Assembly: GCF_019710745.1 (NCBI RefSeq)
Contig: NZ_JAHKJW010000042.1
Location: 1-64,000, forward strand
Source: Streptomyces beigongshangae
GTDB taxonomy: Bacteria > Actinomycetota > Actinomycetes > Streptomycetales > Streptomycetaceae
Direction of reading: 5' to 3'
DNA length: 64,000 nucleotides
Shown here: positions 44,938 to 52,835 of the stretch, one piece after another
Position numbering within the stretch: position 1 is the stretch's first letter
Layout: each line of letters opens with the position of its first letter
Translations under genes and position numbers: made by a program
Notes under the pieces: generated by a model
The model's input: the letters and a program-made list of their open reading frames with translations, nothing else
What the model was told of the DNA's origin: nothing
Databases searched by the model: none

Positions 44938-45141
44938 ATGGCGCAACGACTGGTGATCTGGAACTGGGGCGACTGGAAGCCCGGCAAGAAGCATGGCGTC
45001 ACGGTCCTCGACCTGGAGCCGACTGTGCTGGTGCAGGAGCACCAGCAACTGGCGGAGGCGATCGGCCGCGGACGCATCGTGTCGCACGACGTCGTGCCGC
45101 ATCAGCACGGGTTGTTGGTAACCCTCGTAGTGGATGGCTGA
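44938..45141 (+). CDS. Small hypothetical protein
   Basis: 67 residues, ATG 44938 after a good ribosome site (AAGGAGTGAGGC). Sequence MAQRLVIWNWGDWKPGKKHG then EPTVLVQEHQQLAEAIGRG and QHGLLVTLVVDG. Codon use is GC-rich at third positions, as in real genes here. No family recognised. It abuts the truncated DNA methyltransferase on the opposite strand, and its insertion may have removed the rest of that gene. Confidence 0.5.
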   Translation: MAQRLVIWNWGDWKPGKKHGVTVLDLEPTVLVQEHQQLAEAIGRGRIVSHDVVPHQHGLLVTLVVDG

Positions 45142-45312
45142 GCGTCGTATGGGTTCTGCGCCGCGCTGTTGGGCGTGGCCATAGTTGCGGACGCCGAAGT
45201 ACGGCGGGCTGGTGATGATGGTGTTGACGGACGACGCGGGCAACTCGGTAAGCCGGTCGCGCACGTCGCCAATGAGGATGCGGTTACGGGGGAGCTTCGG
45301 CTGTTCGCTGGT
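45142..45312 (-). pseudogene. DNA methyltransferase, N-terminal fragment
   Basis: About 55 residues with RNRILIGDVRDRLTELP followed by NTIITSPPYFGVRNYGHAQQ, which holds the TSPPYFG catalytic motif IV of N4/N6 amino-methyltransferases (beta class order). Homology ends abruptly near 45145, where a small plus-strand gene begins. The part upstream of 45312 continues in another frame (HTKAIFEAVRDQ-like), suggesting a frameshift too. The enzyme cannot be functional. Confidence 0.7.
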
Positions 45313-45560
45313 CGCGGACCGCTTCGAAGATTGCCTTCGTGTGGACGGCGGCCAGAAAGCGGCGGTCGGTAGCCGGGTGGCAAGGCGAGATGCCCGCAGA
45401 CTCCGCCGCACGCCGGGGAATGCGACTCGCGGAAGTAGCGCATCAGCGGCGGGCGACGCGTCCGTTTGCGAGTGACGGGACTGAGGGACAGCCGGGGCCG
45501 AGGGGACTGCGGACAGCCCTGGCCATCCGGGTGTCAGTGCCCGCACCTAGGGTGCCGGGC

Positions 45561-47354
45561 ATGATCACGTTCACTGTCGAAGAGTCCTGGGACCGCATCG
45601 AGAGCTGGCTCGCGCGGCACGCCCCCGTCACCCACGGACTACTGCGACCGCCGGCCGTCCCGGCGGACATCGCCGCGGCCGAACTCCGGCTGGGGGTGGC
45701 CTTCCCGCCCGACCTGAGGGAGTCGCTGCTGCGGCACGACGGTGTGGAGCTCCAGGAGGGAACGCTCCGGCTGGACTACTACGGACCACTGTCCGGAGTC
45801 GGGGAGATCGTCCGGAGCGCCGAGTTCCTGCGCGAGGTCGGGGAGGACGTTGCCGAGGAGGAGGCGGAACTCGACGAGGAGGAGCGCGACGAGTACGCGT
45901 ACTGGCCGCACGAACGACTGCTGATCACCCTCGGCATCGGCTGGCAGTCCTCCGACGGACTCTTCTTGGTCACCCGCCCCGGCCCGCACCACGGGCGAGT
46001 CGGCCGGTACTTCGACGAGACGGGCTCGGCCTTCACCCCCTGGTCGGGACTGCGGCACGTCCTCTGCGACTTCGCCACGGCCCTGGAGAAGGGCCTGCCC
46101 TTCGACGGGCGGACACCCCTGGCCCACGAGGGCCGGCTGATCTGGGACAGCGCCGTGACGGTCGTTGCCGACCCGACCTCCGCCCTGGACGTCGCCGCCA
46201 GGACCCCCGAGCCGCAGGTCCCCGCGGCCGAGCCGGCCCCGCCCGTCCCGCAGCCCGACGGGGCATACGCCGTCATCACCTTCGGGAGTGGCGGATTCTT
46301 CGGACCCGAGCCCGCACCGCCCACGCAGCCGGACGTCGTGTTCGTGGCGGGCATCGACCCCGGGGAGCTGCTGGACCGGCTGGGCTCCGTGCCCGCGACC
46401 GCCAGGCCGCGCAGCCGGGAACAGGCGCAGCTGTCCGCCGGCGCGCCCTGGGCCGCGCATCGCCCGATGGTCCGGGCCGGGTCCTGCGGCGATGGGTGGT
46501 CGTACGCCACGCAGGAGGGCGGTGACGCCCAGTTCGGCCGTCCCGAGGTGCTGGGGCGGCTGTCCCGCGGAACCCGGGTGGTGCGGCTGGCGAAGCAGGG
46601 ACACGAGGTGCGCGTGAGCGTCGTGGAGGACGGCGCGGAGCGGCCGGAGGCAGGCCACCGGGTCGAATCACCGCGCGAGGACTACGTGACCGGCCCCGAC
46701 GGGCAGCCCGCACTCGGACGCGGCGGACAGCAGTGGCAGCGGATCGGCGTCGATCCCTGGCCCGGCTCGACGGCCGCCTACACGCGACTGCTGGCAGGCC
46801 TGACGGCGGAGCACGGCATCAGCTGGGACCCGGCGGACGACGCGGCAACACCACTGGCCAGCGCGCTGCTGCTGCCACTCCTCGACGAGGTGCCGGAGGC
46901 GCGGCACCCGGTCACCGTCGTACGCGACTTCGACCTCGGTGCCGTCGTGGAGCGGACCCCGCCGGAGCGGTTGCACTCCGCGATGGCGGCACAGCTCGCC
47001 CGGCTGGCGTCGGAGACCAGCATCGACGGCTACCCGGAGATCGCCCGGGCGCTGGAGCAGGTCGGCCGGGGCGAGCCGGTGGACCTGACGTCCGACGGGG
47101 CCCTGGACCTGCGGATGCGGACCATCCATGCGGAGGCCCGGGCCGTCCGCGGACTGCTCGACGCGGCCCGCCACCAGCCGGACCCGGCGCCCGTCACCGC
47201 GGCCGACCTCGCCGCGTGGCACGGACGGGACGCGGCGGCCGGGGCCCTGCGCCGGTTCCTGCTGCTACCCCTGCCCGCGGCGGCCGAGACAGTCCTGAGC
47301 CTGCGCATGTCCGTGCACTGGCGCGACGAGCTGGCGGCAGACCTGGCCGACTAG
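45561..47354 (+). CDS. SMI1/KNR4 domain protein with long C-terminal region
   Basis: 597 residues from ATG 45561. Residues about 1-170 are an SMI1/KNR4-type domain (ITFTVEESWDRIESWLARH, LRLGVAFPPDLRESLLRHDG, YGPLSGVGEIV, WPHERLLITLGIGWQSSDGLFL). A Pro/Ala linker at about 215-235 is followed by a region of unknown function (VVFVAGIDPGELLDRLGSVPA, WSYATQEGGDAQF) and a helical tail. SMI1 proteins often act as immunity proteins or regulators in bacterial competition. GC content is typical of the core genome. Its stop codon is contained in a repeat shared with the next gene. Confidence 0.75.
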   Translation: MITFTVEESWDRIESWLARHAPVTHGLLRPPAVPADIAAAELRLGVAFPPDLRESLLRHDGVELQEGTLRLDYYGPLSGVGEIVRSAEFLREVGEDVAEEEAELDEEERDEYAYWPHERLLITLGIGWQSSDGLFLVTRPGPHHGRVGRYFDETGSAFTPWSGLRHVLCDFATALEKGLPFDGRTPLAHEGRLIWDSAVTVVADPTSALDVAARTPEPQVPAAEPAPPVPQPDGAYAVITFGSGGFFGPEPAPPTQPDVVFVAGIDPGELLDRLGSVPATARPRSREQAQLSAGAPWAAHRPMVRAGSCGDGWSYATQEGGDAQFGRPEVLGRLSRGTRVVRLAKQGHEVRVSVVEDGAERPEAGHRVESPREDYVTGPDGQPALGRGGQQWQRIGVDPWPGSTAAYTRLLAGLTAEHGISWDPADDAATPLASALLLPLLDEVPEARHPVTVVRDFDLGAVVERTPPERLHSAMAAQLARLASETSIDGYPEIARALEQVGRGEPVDLTSDGALDLRMRTIHAEARAVRGLLDAARHQPDPAPVTAADLAAWHGRDAAAGALRRFLLLPLPAAAETVLSLRMSVHWRDELAADLAD

Positions 47355-47370
47355 GACCTGTCCGGCCGAT
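47351..47370 (+). repeat. CTAGGACCTGTCCGGCCGAT repeat, copy 1
   Basis: This 20-bp element recurs at 47771-47790 with one mismatch (GGCCGAT versus GGGCGAT). Each copy begins with the TAG stop codon of the preceding gene. The core AGGACCTGTCCGG resembles sequences near insertion-element ends in Streptomyces; the two copies bracket the 118-aa gene. Confidence 0.8.
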
Positions 47371-47417
47371 CATGGCTGATGATGGGAGTGGATCTGTTCT
47401 GAGCGCATAGGGAGGGG

Positions 47418-47774
47418 GTGTCGGTGGAGCGCGATGTCCAGCTGGTGCGGGACTTGGTGGCGGCTGTGCCCGGCTTTGAGGACCTGCTTGAAGCGCACGT
47501 CTTCAACGAGGACGGTGTCCTGCCCGACCTCTTCTTCTGGGATGTGGTTCAGGAGACCGTGGCGTCGTTCCTCGAAGGGGACGAGACGGACTGGCGAGTC
47601 ACCCTGCGATTCCTGGAAGAGCAGTTTCGACTCGGTGACCCCGAAGTGGCCCGGGTGATCACCACCGCATTCCTCTTTAGTCTGCCGTGGCCGGGCCAGC
47701 CCGGATATGGCCTTGTCGAGCGCCTTGGTCCCGCCATGAGCACGCGGTTCACTGCGATCCGGCCGTCTGGCTAG
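47418..47774 (+). CDS. Small conserved hypothetical protein
   Basis: 118 residues from GTG 47418 (ribosome site AGGGAGGGGG), acidic and helical. It has VQLVRDLVAAVPGFEDLLEAH, then LPDLFFWDVVQETVASFLEG and WRVTLRFLEEQFRLGDPEVARV. The pattern resembles small immunity-like or DUF7674-type proteins, but I am not sure of the family. It is bracketed by the two 20-bp CTAGGACCTGTCCGG repeats and follows an SMI1/KNR4 gene, which would fit an immunity gene set. Confidence 0.65.
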   Translation: MSVERDVQLVRDLVAAVPGFEDLLEAHVFNEDGVLPDLFFWDVVQETVASFLEGDETDWRVTLRFLEEQFRLGDPEVARVITTAFLFSLPWPGQPGYGLVERLGPAMSTRFTAIRPSG

Positions 47775-47790
47775 GACCTGTCCGGGCGAT
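47771..47790 (+). repeat. CTAGGACCTGTCCGGGCGAT repeat, copy 2
   Basis: Second copy of the element at 47351, 19 of 20 identical and the same orientation. It again supplies the TAG stop of the gene it follows, so a gene cassette lies precisely between two copies. Confidence 0.8.
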
Positions 47791-47842
47791 CTCACGGCTG
47801 GGCCTTGACCTCAAGTTGGCTTGAGGTCTCAGAGTGATCTGC

Positions 47843-48235
47843 ATGGATACCGAAACCGCAGATATCAGAGCCATCGAACAGGTCGTCACCACTGTCGAAC
47901 GCGCTCAGCGCGCCAAAGACGTCGAGGGGTTCCTCGCGCTCTTCCACCCCGACGCTCTCTGGACGACCGGCCACGGCAAGGTCCTGATCGGCTTTGACGC
48001 GATCGCCGAATTCACCCGCGCCGTGCTGCCCGCAGCCAGCTGGGATGGTGAGATCACCCATAAGGCAGTCCACACGCAATTCCTGCGGCCCGACGTCGCG
48101 GCCGTCAAGGTTCGGCAGGTCTACCACTCGCCGGAAGGCGAAACGGAAGGCGCTCCGCTCTATGTCATGACGAAGCAGGATGACGGGAGGTGGCTGCTGC
48201 ACGCATGTCAGAACACCGAAGTGCGGGTTGAATAG
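47843..48235 (+). CDS. SnoaL-like / SgcJ-EcaC family protein
   Basis: 130 residues from ATG 47843; a GTG at 47834 adds three. A cystatin-like alpha+beta fold: ADIRAIEQVVTTVERAQRAKD, FLALFHPDALWTTGHGKVLIG, ITHKAVHTQFLRPDVAAVKV and WLLHACQNTEVRV. The family (nuclear transport factor 2-like) includes polyketide cyclases, isomerases and many proteins of unknown role; no catalytic residue can be assigned. It stands alone, followed directly by a transposase remnant. Confidence 0.75.
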   Translation: MDTETADIRAIEQVVTTVERAQRAKDVEGFLALFHPDALWTTGHGKVLIGFDAIAEFTRAVLPAASWDGEITHKAVHTQFLRPDVAAVKVRQVYHSPEGETEGAPLYVMTKQDDGRWLLHACQNTEVRVE

Positions 48236-48284
48236 AACAAGAATAATCATGTAACTGATTCGTGTTCGGATCGTCGTCCTGGGC

Positions 48285-48440
48285 ATGACGCGTGGCGATC
48301 TGACAGATGCGGAGTGGGAGCGGCTGCGGCCGTTTCCACTTGTAGCGGCAGAGCACCGGAGACAAGGGAGGAACGGCCGTGGTCGTCGGCCTTCTGACCG
48401 CATCAAGGGCGCGCGCCGCGTGGATGACGCACGCCCCTGA
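48285..48440 (+). pseudogene. IS5-like transposase, N-terminal fragment
   Basis: 52 codons starting MTRGDLTDAEWERLRPFPLV, the characteristic opening of IS5-family (DUF4096) transposases in actinomycetes, then a stop at 48438-48440. All DDE residues are missing. The insertion junction is therefore between this point and the SH3-like fragment on the other strand. Confidence 0.75.
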
Positions 48441-48951
48441 TGCGCATGGTGTGATGCAGATCAACACTTGGGCAGGAAGTTCTGCACGCGTCCGGTGGTC
48501 ATGTACTTGTCGCTGACGAAGCGGTTGCCGGGGTTCGAGTAGATCCGGGTCCATATGTTGTAGCCGCCCACGACCGATTCGTACGACGAGATGAGGGAGC
48601 ACCTGCGGGAGGCCAAGGAGCGGTTCGCCGCAGACCGCAGGAACGCGACGATGACCGTCCTCAAGGACGGCCTCGGGAACATCGGTACAGCGGTTATCGG
48701 TGAGAACGATCATGATCAGGGCGTGAGTGTGCTGACCCGGTTCTCGTACTCGCGGCGGGCCTTGCGCTGGGCCGGGACCGCAGGGCGGCCCTGGCCGCCG
48801 TCGAGCGGCTGGCAGCGGGCGAGAAGCTGGTGGTGTACGGCGGGGACGGCGCTGACGCGCAGCGTGTCTCTCGGGCGAGTTCGCGGATTCCGGCGGTGTG
48901 CTGCGCGTCAGCCGTGCCACGACGTCGGGTGCTGGTCGGGATCCATCTCGA
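48441..48951. other. Degenerate stretch without an intact gene
   Basis: No complete gene is supported. The minus strand holds the C-terminal fragment described at 48461-48580. The plus strand from about 48588 reads MREHLREAKERFAADRRNA and later LAAGEKLVVYGGDGADAQ, both gene-like, but in different frames and without proper starts or ends. It looks like the scar between the island and the regulatory trio that follows. Confidence 0.5.
48461..48580 (-). pseudogene. Secreted SH3-like protein, C-terminal fragment
   Basis: About 40 residues ending at the stop at 48461: VVGGYNIWTRIYSNPG, then NRFVSDKYMTTG and FLPKC. This looks like the last strand pairs of a small secreted bacterial SH3-like domain with a terminal Cys, comparable in layout to the protein at 56.8 kb. 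No signal peptide or N-terminal part remains. Confidence 0.45.
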
Positions 48952-49155
48952 TCAGTACGACCGGTCCCGCCCGACGGCGGCGACGAACCCGGACCAGGCG
49001 TCGCGGGTAAACGCGAGTTGTGGACCGCTCAGCTCCTTCGAGTCCCGCACACGGATCGCAGCCCGATCGACCGCAACCTCGACGCACTCGCCGCCCTCGT
49101 CCCCGCTGTGCGTGCTCTTGAACCAGGTCAGATGTATGGACCGTTCGGTGTTCAT
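48952..49155 (-). CDS. DUF397 domain-containing protein
   Basis: 67 residues, ATG 49155 overlapping the regulator's stop (ATGA). A complete DUF397 domain: WFKSTHSGDEGGECVEVAVD, IRVRDSKELSGPQLAFTRD and WSGFVAAV. Such proteins are encoded next to XRE-DUF5753 regulators throughout Streptomyces, where the pair is believed to act like an antitoxin-like or differentiation-control module (WhiJ/BldB type context). Direct biochemical function is unknown. Confidence 0.92.
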   Translation of the reverse strand: MNTERSIHLTWFKSTHSGDEGGECVEVAVDRAAIRVRDSKELSGPQLAFTRDAWSGFVAAVGRDRSY

Positions 49156-50018
49156 AGCTCTCCCAGCATCGTCTCGACCAGGCGTAGGGATTCTCGGGTG
49201 CTGAGCGCCTGTCCCCGGATGCTGCCATATTTCGCGGCGAGAACCCGTACGCTCTCCGGATCGGTGATCAGGCGGCTCGTGTGCTGGACTTCCAGGTAGG
49301 CCATACGCGGCTTGCCCTTGATTTCGAGCAGGGTGAACGGGCCGCCCATCCCGGCGTGGTCCTCGCTGAGCGTGGGCATCACCTGGATCTCGACATGCCG
49401 CAAGTGGGCCAGCTCCACCAGGCGTCCCAACTGCTCGCGCTGGACCTTCGGACCGCCGAAAGGCTGTCGTAGCACGGCTTCCTGCACGATCGCGCTCACG
49501 GTCGGCGGAGGCCAGCGGACAAGGATCTCCTGCCTGGCGAGCCTTGACGTGACGCGCTGCTCGATCGACTCCTCGTCGAAGAACGGTTGCCTGCTTGCGA
49601 ACACGGAGCGTGCGTATGACTCTGTTTGAAAGAGGCCGGGCACAGCCTGATTGGCGAAGTAACACAGCTCAACCGCTTGCGCCTCCAGTACCGCATAGTC
49701 CCGGAACCACTCCGGATGCCGCACCCGTCTCCGCGCCTTCGCCCGCTCCACGTCCTCCGCCGTCACCGCCAGCAGCCCACCGCACTCCAGGAGTTCGTCC
49801 ACGGCCGCCAGGAACTCCGGCTGCGGCGTCCGGCGGCCCCGCTCGACCGACGAGATCTGCTCCTCGCCGTAGCCGAGCCGCTGGCCCAGTTCCTTCTGGC
49901 TGAACCCCGCCCGCTCCCGTGCGGCCTTGATCTGGCGTCCGAGGGCGCGGAAGAGGTCCGACACCTCCGCCGTGCCCTCGGCCTCCCCGCCGTCGCCCGG
50001 CTCGGGTCGTCCCGTCAT
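49152..50018 (-). CDS. XRE family regulator with DUF5753 domain
   Basis: 288 residues. N-terminal helix-turn-helix at residues about 25-80 (LGRQIKAARERAGFSQKEL, LGYGEEQISSVERGRRTPQ), then the DUF5753 domain (residues 100-280) with QAVPGLFQTESYARSVF, RVTSRLARQEIL, LRHVEIQVMPTLSEDHAG and FTLLEIKGKPRMAYLE. These proteins pair with DUF397 partners and, often, a nearby HATPase; here the three make a compact set with the ATPase divergent across a spacer holding an 11-bp palindrome. It probably represses its own promoter and the ATPase gene. Confidence 0.93.
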   Translation of the reverse strand: MTGRPEPGDGGEAEGTAEVSDLFRALGRQIKAARERAGFSQKELGQRLGYGEEQISSVERGRRTPQPEFLAAVDELLECGGLLAVTAEDVERAKARRRVRHPEWFRDYAVLEAQAVELCYFANQAVPGLFQTESYARSVFASRQPFFDEESIEQRVTSRLARQEILVRWPPPTVSAIVQEAVLRQPFGGPKVQREQLGRLVELAHLRHVEIQVMPTLSEDHAGMGGPFTLLEIKGKPRMAYLEVQHTSRLITDPESVRVLAAKYGSIRGQALSTRESLRLVETMLGEL

Positions 50019-50131
50019 TCCGCACCACCGCTCTCGTCCTGGTCACCGATCCGGCCGGGGTTCACCGACCGCCGAGTGTCCGAGGGGACGGCCGTACGCC
50101 CGTACAACCGCCCCGGTCGCCCGTACAGCCC

Positions 50132-50168
50132 GCCCTGTACGGGCGGACAGTAACCCTCCGTACAGGGC
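50132..50168. promoter_or_regulatory. 11-bp palindrome between XRE regulator and ATPase genes
   Basis: GCCCTGTACGG (50132-50142) and CCGTACAGGGC (50158-50168) form a perfect inverted repeat with a 15-base spacer in the divergent promoter region. Additional half-sites CCGTACA occur at about 50101 and 50121. Its place suggests the operator for the XRE regulator. Confidence 0.55.
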
Positions 50169-50211
50169 TCGTCACCCCCGAGGGTAGGTCGGATCGGCCA
50201 CGCTCGGTGAG

Positions 50212-50667
50212 GTGAACAAGGAATCAGCCGCCGTGACCCGCGAACCGCTCGCGCCCACCGGCCACTTCAGCTTCAGCAGCCTCTTCGTCACCACCGAGTA
50301 CGGCGCACACAGCGTTCGCCATGCCGCCGAACGCTGGCTTGCCGACCACGTACCGCAAGCCGTACCGGGCGGGGGAGCGGATACGGACGCGGCGAGCCTC
50401 CTCGTCGCCGAACTCGCCACGAACGCGGCCCTGCACGGACGGGTGCCTGGCCGTGACGCCCGTCTGGACCTCACGCTCGATGCCGCGTCCCTGCTCATCG
50501 AGGTGACCGACGCCCGAGGTGACCGCCTTCCGGGACGGCCACCGGTGGCGGACGCCGACGGGGAGTCGGGCCGGGGCCTGCTCCTCGTCGAGGCCCTGGC
50601 CGACGGCTGGGGCATTCGTCCCCATCACCCCGCCGGCAAAACGGTCTGGGCCACTCTTGCGCTGTGA
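50212..50667 (+). CDS. ATP-binding protein, HATPase_c (anti-sigma/SpoIIAB-like kinase)
   Basis: 151 residues, GTG start. GHKL ATPase fold of the anti-sigma type: YGAHSVRHAAERWLADHV, LLVAELATNAALHG (the N box with Asn), LLIEVTDARGDRLP (D box) and GRGLLLVEALADGWGIRP (G box). In Streptomyces such small proteins commonly lie beside XRE-DUF397 pairs; they may phosphorylate or hold a partner protein. It is divergent from the regulator and shares its promoter spacer. Confidence 0.9.
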   Translation: MNKESAAVTREPLAPTGHFSFSSLFVTTEYGAHSVRHAAERWLADHVPQAVPGGGADTDAASLLVAELATNAALHGRVPGRDARLDLTLDAASLLIEVTDARGDRLPGRPPVADADGESGRGLLLVEALADGWGIRPHHPAGKTVWATLAL

Positions 50668-50760
50668 CCGATGGGGTCAGCCATGCATCGGTAATAACAG
50701 GCCCTTCGGATTATGCGTTAAGTGATCATTTAGAAAAAGTCGCGCCAGAGAGAAAGAGGA

Positions 50761-51675
50761 TCAGTCTGCGGGTGCGGCCAGAGAGGCAGGAGGGATGTGA
50801 TCCAGGACCGCGCGCCGCAGTTGTTCCAGTTTGGGCGGCAGCAGGGTGGTCAGGTCGTAGCGGGCCCGGCCCGTGCGGTAGCTGAGGAGCAGGCCCTTCT
50901 CCTCCAGGGGGAGACCGGGCGGGCGCAGGACGGCCCGGCCTTCCTGGTGGCGGGTGCCGTCGTGGTTGACGAACAGGCTCACCCACAGCCGGCTGGTGCC
51001 GTGGGCGCGTTCGACCAGTTCGGCGCGGACCGCGAGCCAGCGTTCCAGCGCGGCCCGGGTGAGGGGGGAGAGGGCGTACCAGACGTCGTCCGTGCTGTCG
51101 CCGCCACCGTTCTGGGGGCGCCGCTGTACGTACACCGCCGTGCGGTCGGGGGTGAGGTGGGACAGGCGCAGCGCGGTCAGTTCTCCGGCGCGTGGAGCCG
51201 CGTCCAGGACCAGGGACAGCACTGCGGTGAGCCTGGTGTGGCCCGGTGACATCGCGGTGGCGAGGTCCTGGTCGAGGCGGCGGCGCAGGGCGGTGAGGGT
51301 GCCGTGGTCGGGGGTGGGGCGGGGCGGGATCCGTCCGCCACCACCCAGGTGCAGCGGGGGCAGCCCGTGGGCGGCGCGCAGCAGGTGCAGGCACCGGTAC
51401 CGGGCCGCGTTGGTGGCCTGCGAGGTGGGCGGACGCCCGCCGCCGACCTGGCGCTCGCGCAGCGCACCGGACTCGGCGAGGCGCAGGTAGGTGGTCAGGG
51501 CCTCCTTCTCCAGGAGGCGCCGCAGGCTGCGCCGGGCGCCCACCGGCAGTCCGCCCCGGTCCAGGGCCCGGTGCAGTTCCCCGCGGACCATCGTCAGCTG
51601 GCGCCGCCGCGCCTCGCCGACCCGCAGGTCGTCGAGGAGCGTGTCGAGCGTGGTGATCGAGGCGTACTCCGGCAC
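50761..51675 (-). CDS. Divergent tyrosine recombinase/integrase-like protein
   Basis: 304 residues from GTG 51675; further upstream in-frame sequence is Arg/Pro-rich and antisense to another gene. N-terminal helical part (TTLDTLLDDLRVGEARRRQL, RLLEKEALTTYLRLAESG), then a core with SLVLDAAPRAGELTALRLSHL, which matches the box I arginine region of tyrosine recombinases. A clear HxxR box and the C-terminal catalytic Tyr in its usual context are not visible (YRTGRARYDLTTLLPP is the nearest), so activity is doubtful. The start has a weak ribosome site. The 93-base spacer upstream of the ATPase's end is unusually AT-rich. Confidence 0.55.
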   Translation of the reverse strand: MPEYASITTLDTLLDDLRVGEARRRQLTMVRGELHRALDRGGLPVGARRSLRRLLEKEALTTYLRLAESGALRERQVGGGRPPTSQATNAARYRCLHLLRAAHGLPPLHLGGGGRIPPRPTPDHGTLTALRRRLDQDLATAMSPGHTRLTAVLSLVLDAAPRAGELTALRLSHLTPDRTAVYVQRRPQNGGGDSTDDVWYALSPLTRAALERWLAVRAELVERAHGTSRLWVSLFVNHDGTRHQEGRAVLRPPGLPLEEKGLLLSYRTGRARYDLTTLLPPKLEQLRRAVLDHIPPASLAAPAD

Positions 51676-51814
51676 GTGTCCGATTGTCCCGGACAGCGGT
51701 TCCGCCGGGAATCCCGGGGTAGTCGGGACCGGGTCCCGACCCCTTGATCCTGGATGCACGAGGCGCAGCCGGGTGCGGGCGGCCGGGGCGAGGCGCGGGA
51801 GTGGAGGAGTGTCC

Positions 51815-52210
51815 GTGGACTGGCTGTTCATCGTGAAACCCGAGGGTGCCTCCGCGGACGGCGGCTCCTCGGCCAAGGACCGCATGCTGGCGCTCGCCGA
51901 GACCGCGCCCCGCCGGGAGTGGTGCCTGTCGAGGTGGCGGCGCATGGCGCCCGGTGACCGGCTGTGGATCTACTTCGCCTCGCCGGTGCGGGAGATCGCC
52001 GCGGTGGCCGACATCGAGGACGAGCCGTACGAGGTGACGGGGAGTCCTCGCCAGCCGTGGAAGTTCACGGCGACCCTGGACCCGGCCGCGACCCGTCGGC
52101 TGCACCGCGACCCCGTCCCGCTGCACGTCCTGTCCAACCGGAACCCGCAGGGAGTCACCCGGGTGAAGGAGAAGGACCTGGGGCTGCTGCTGGACCACGC
52201 GGGTCTGTGA
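51815..52210 (+). CDS. EVE-like (PUA-related) domain protein
   Basis: 131 residues from GTG 51815, with GGAGGA six bases before it. Single small domain: VDWLFIVKPEGAS, WCLSRWRRMAPGDRLWIYFASPVREIAAVADI and PWKFTATLDP, with the Trp/Arg-rich pattern of EVE-type domains that recognise modified bases. No known partner. It is divergent from the recombinase-like gene, with a 139-base spacer. Confidence 0.6.
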   Translation: MDWLFIVKPEGASADGGSSAKDRMLALAETAPRREWCLSRWRRMAPGDRLWIYFASPVREIAAVADIEDEPYEVTGSPRQPWKFTATLDPAATRRLHRDPVPLHVLSNRNPQGVTRVKEKDLGLLLDHAGL

Positions 52211-52212
52211 CG

Positions 52213-52268
52213 ACCTCGGGCCCGGGACCTCGGACCCGGCGTCTCGGGCCCGGGATCACGGACCCGGG
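52213..52268 (+). repeat. 28-bp tandem duplication after the EVE-like gene
   Basis: Two imperfect copies of a CTCGGGCCCGGGA...CGGACCCGG unit start at 52213 and 52241. They are rich in GGGCCC and could fold as hairpins that end transcription of the EVE-like gene and of the convergent transporter remnant. Confidence 0.5.
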
Positions 52269-52740
52269 GTCCAGAGAATGTGCTTCCGTTTGTCGTCCGC
52301 GCATGCGGCCCTGTCCCTGGCCCTGATCCGTGCCTGCGGCCCCGGGGCGGGGGAGGCGTTCTCGACCCGCTCGACGTGGGGCGGCGGCGGTCGGCCGTTC
52401 CGCAGCCGGTTCGCCAGGAAGCGCAGGGTGTTGACCGTGACGACGGCGGGCGCGACGATCGCCACCGTGCGCGGGAAGGCGGGTTCGAGGGACAGGGCCA
52501 GGACGACCGCCGTCACACCGTTCTGCTGAGCCAGTGCCACCAGGGACACCCGGTCGTAGTGGTCCAGGCTTCGGGTGAGGATCCACCCGACGGCCGTCTG
52601 CGCGCCGAAGGCAGCCGTTCCCAGGGCGATGCCGGGACCCGGCTCGACACCGTCGACGAGCGGCATGCCGAGAGCGAACAACGCCGCGGCGGTCGCGGGA
52701 GCGGTCGGCCCCCCCGAGGAGTGCGCTCCCGCGCAGTTCG
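52256..52740 (-). pseudogene. Cation:proton antiporter, C-terminal fragment
   Basis: About 160 residues remain, with helices around LFALGMPLVDG, GTAAFGAQTAVGWILTRSLD and SLVALAQQNGVTAVVLALSLE. The closing PRTVAIVAPAVVTVNTLRFLANRL matches the end of actinobacterial CPA-type antiporters. The first eight or so helices are missing; upstream sequence is soluble and lacks a start. The tail after residue 95 is basic and unrelated. Confidence 0.6.
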
Positions 52741-52835
52741 ACGAAAGATCTACGCTGCAACCGAACGCTGATCATGACGGCGTGGGGAAGTGCCTGGTCA
52801 CGCCCACGTCGGCCTGGGTGTGAGGATGAACAGGA

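Noticed and set aside
39727..48951. An attachment-site duplicate of tRNA-Leu marking the right end of an integrated element
   Set aside because: I found no second copy of the T-arm/acceptor sequence in the window and no nearby intact integrase.
50761..51675. A functional phage or plasmid integrase
   Set aside because: Only the box I arginine region is convincing; the HxxR and catalytic Tyr are not seen in context and there is no adjacent excisionase or tRNA.
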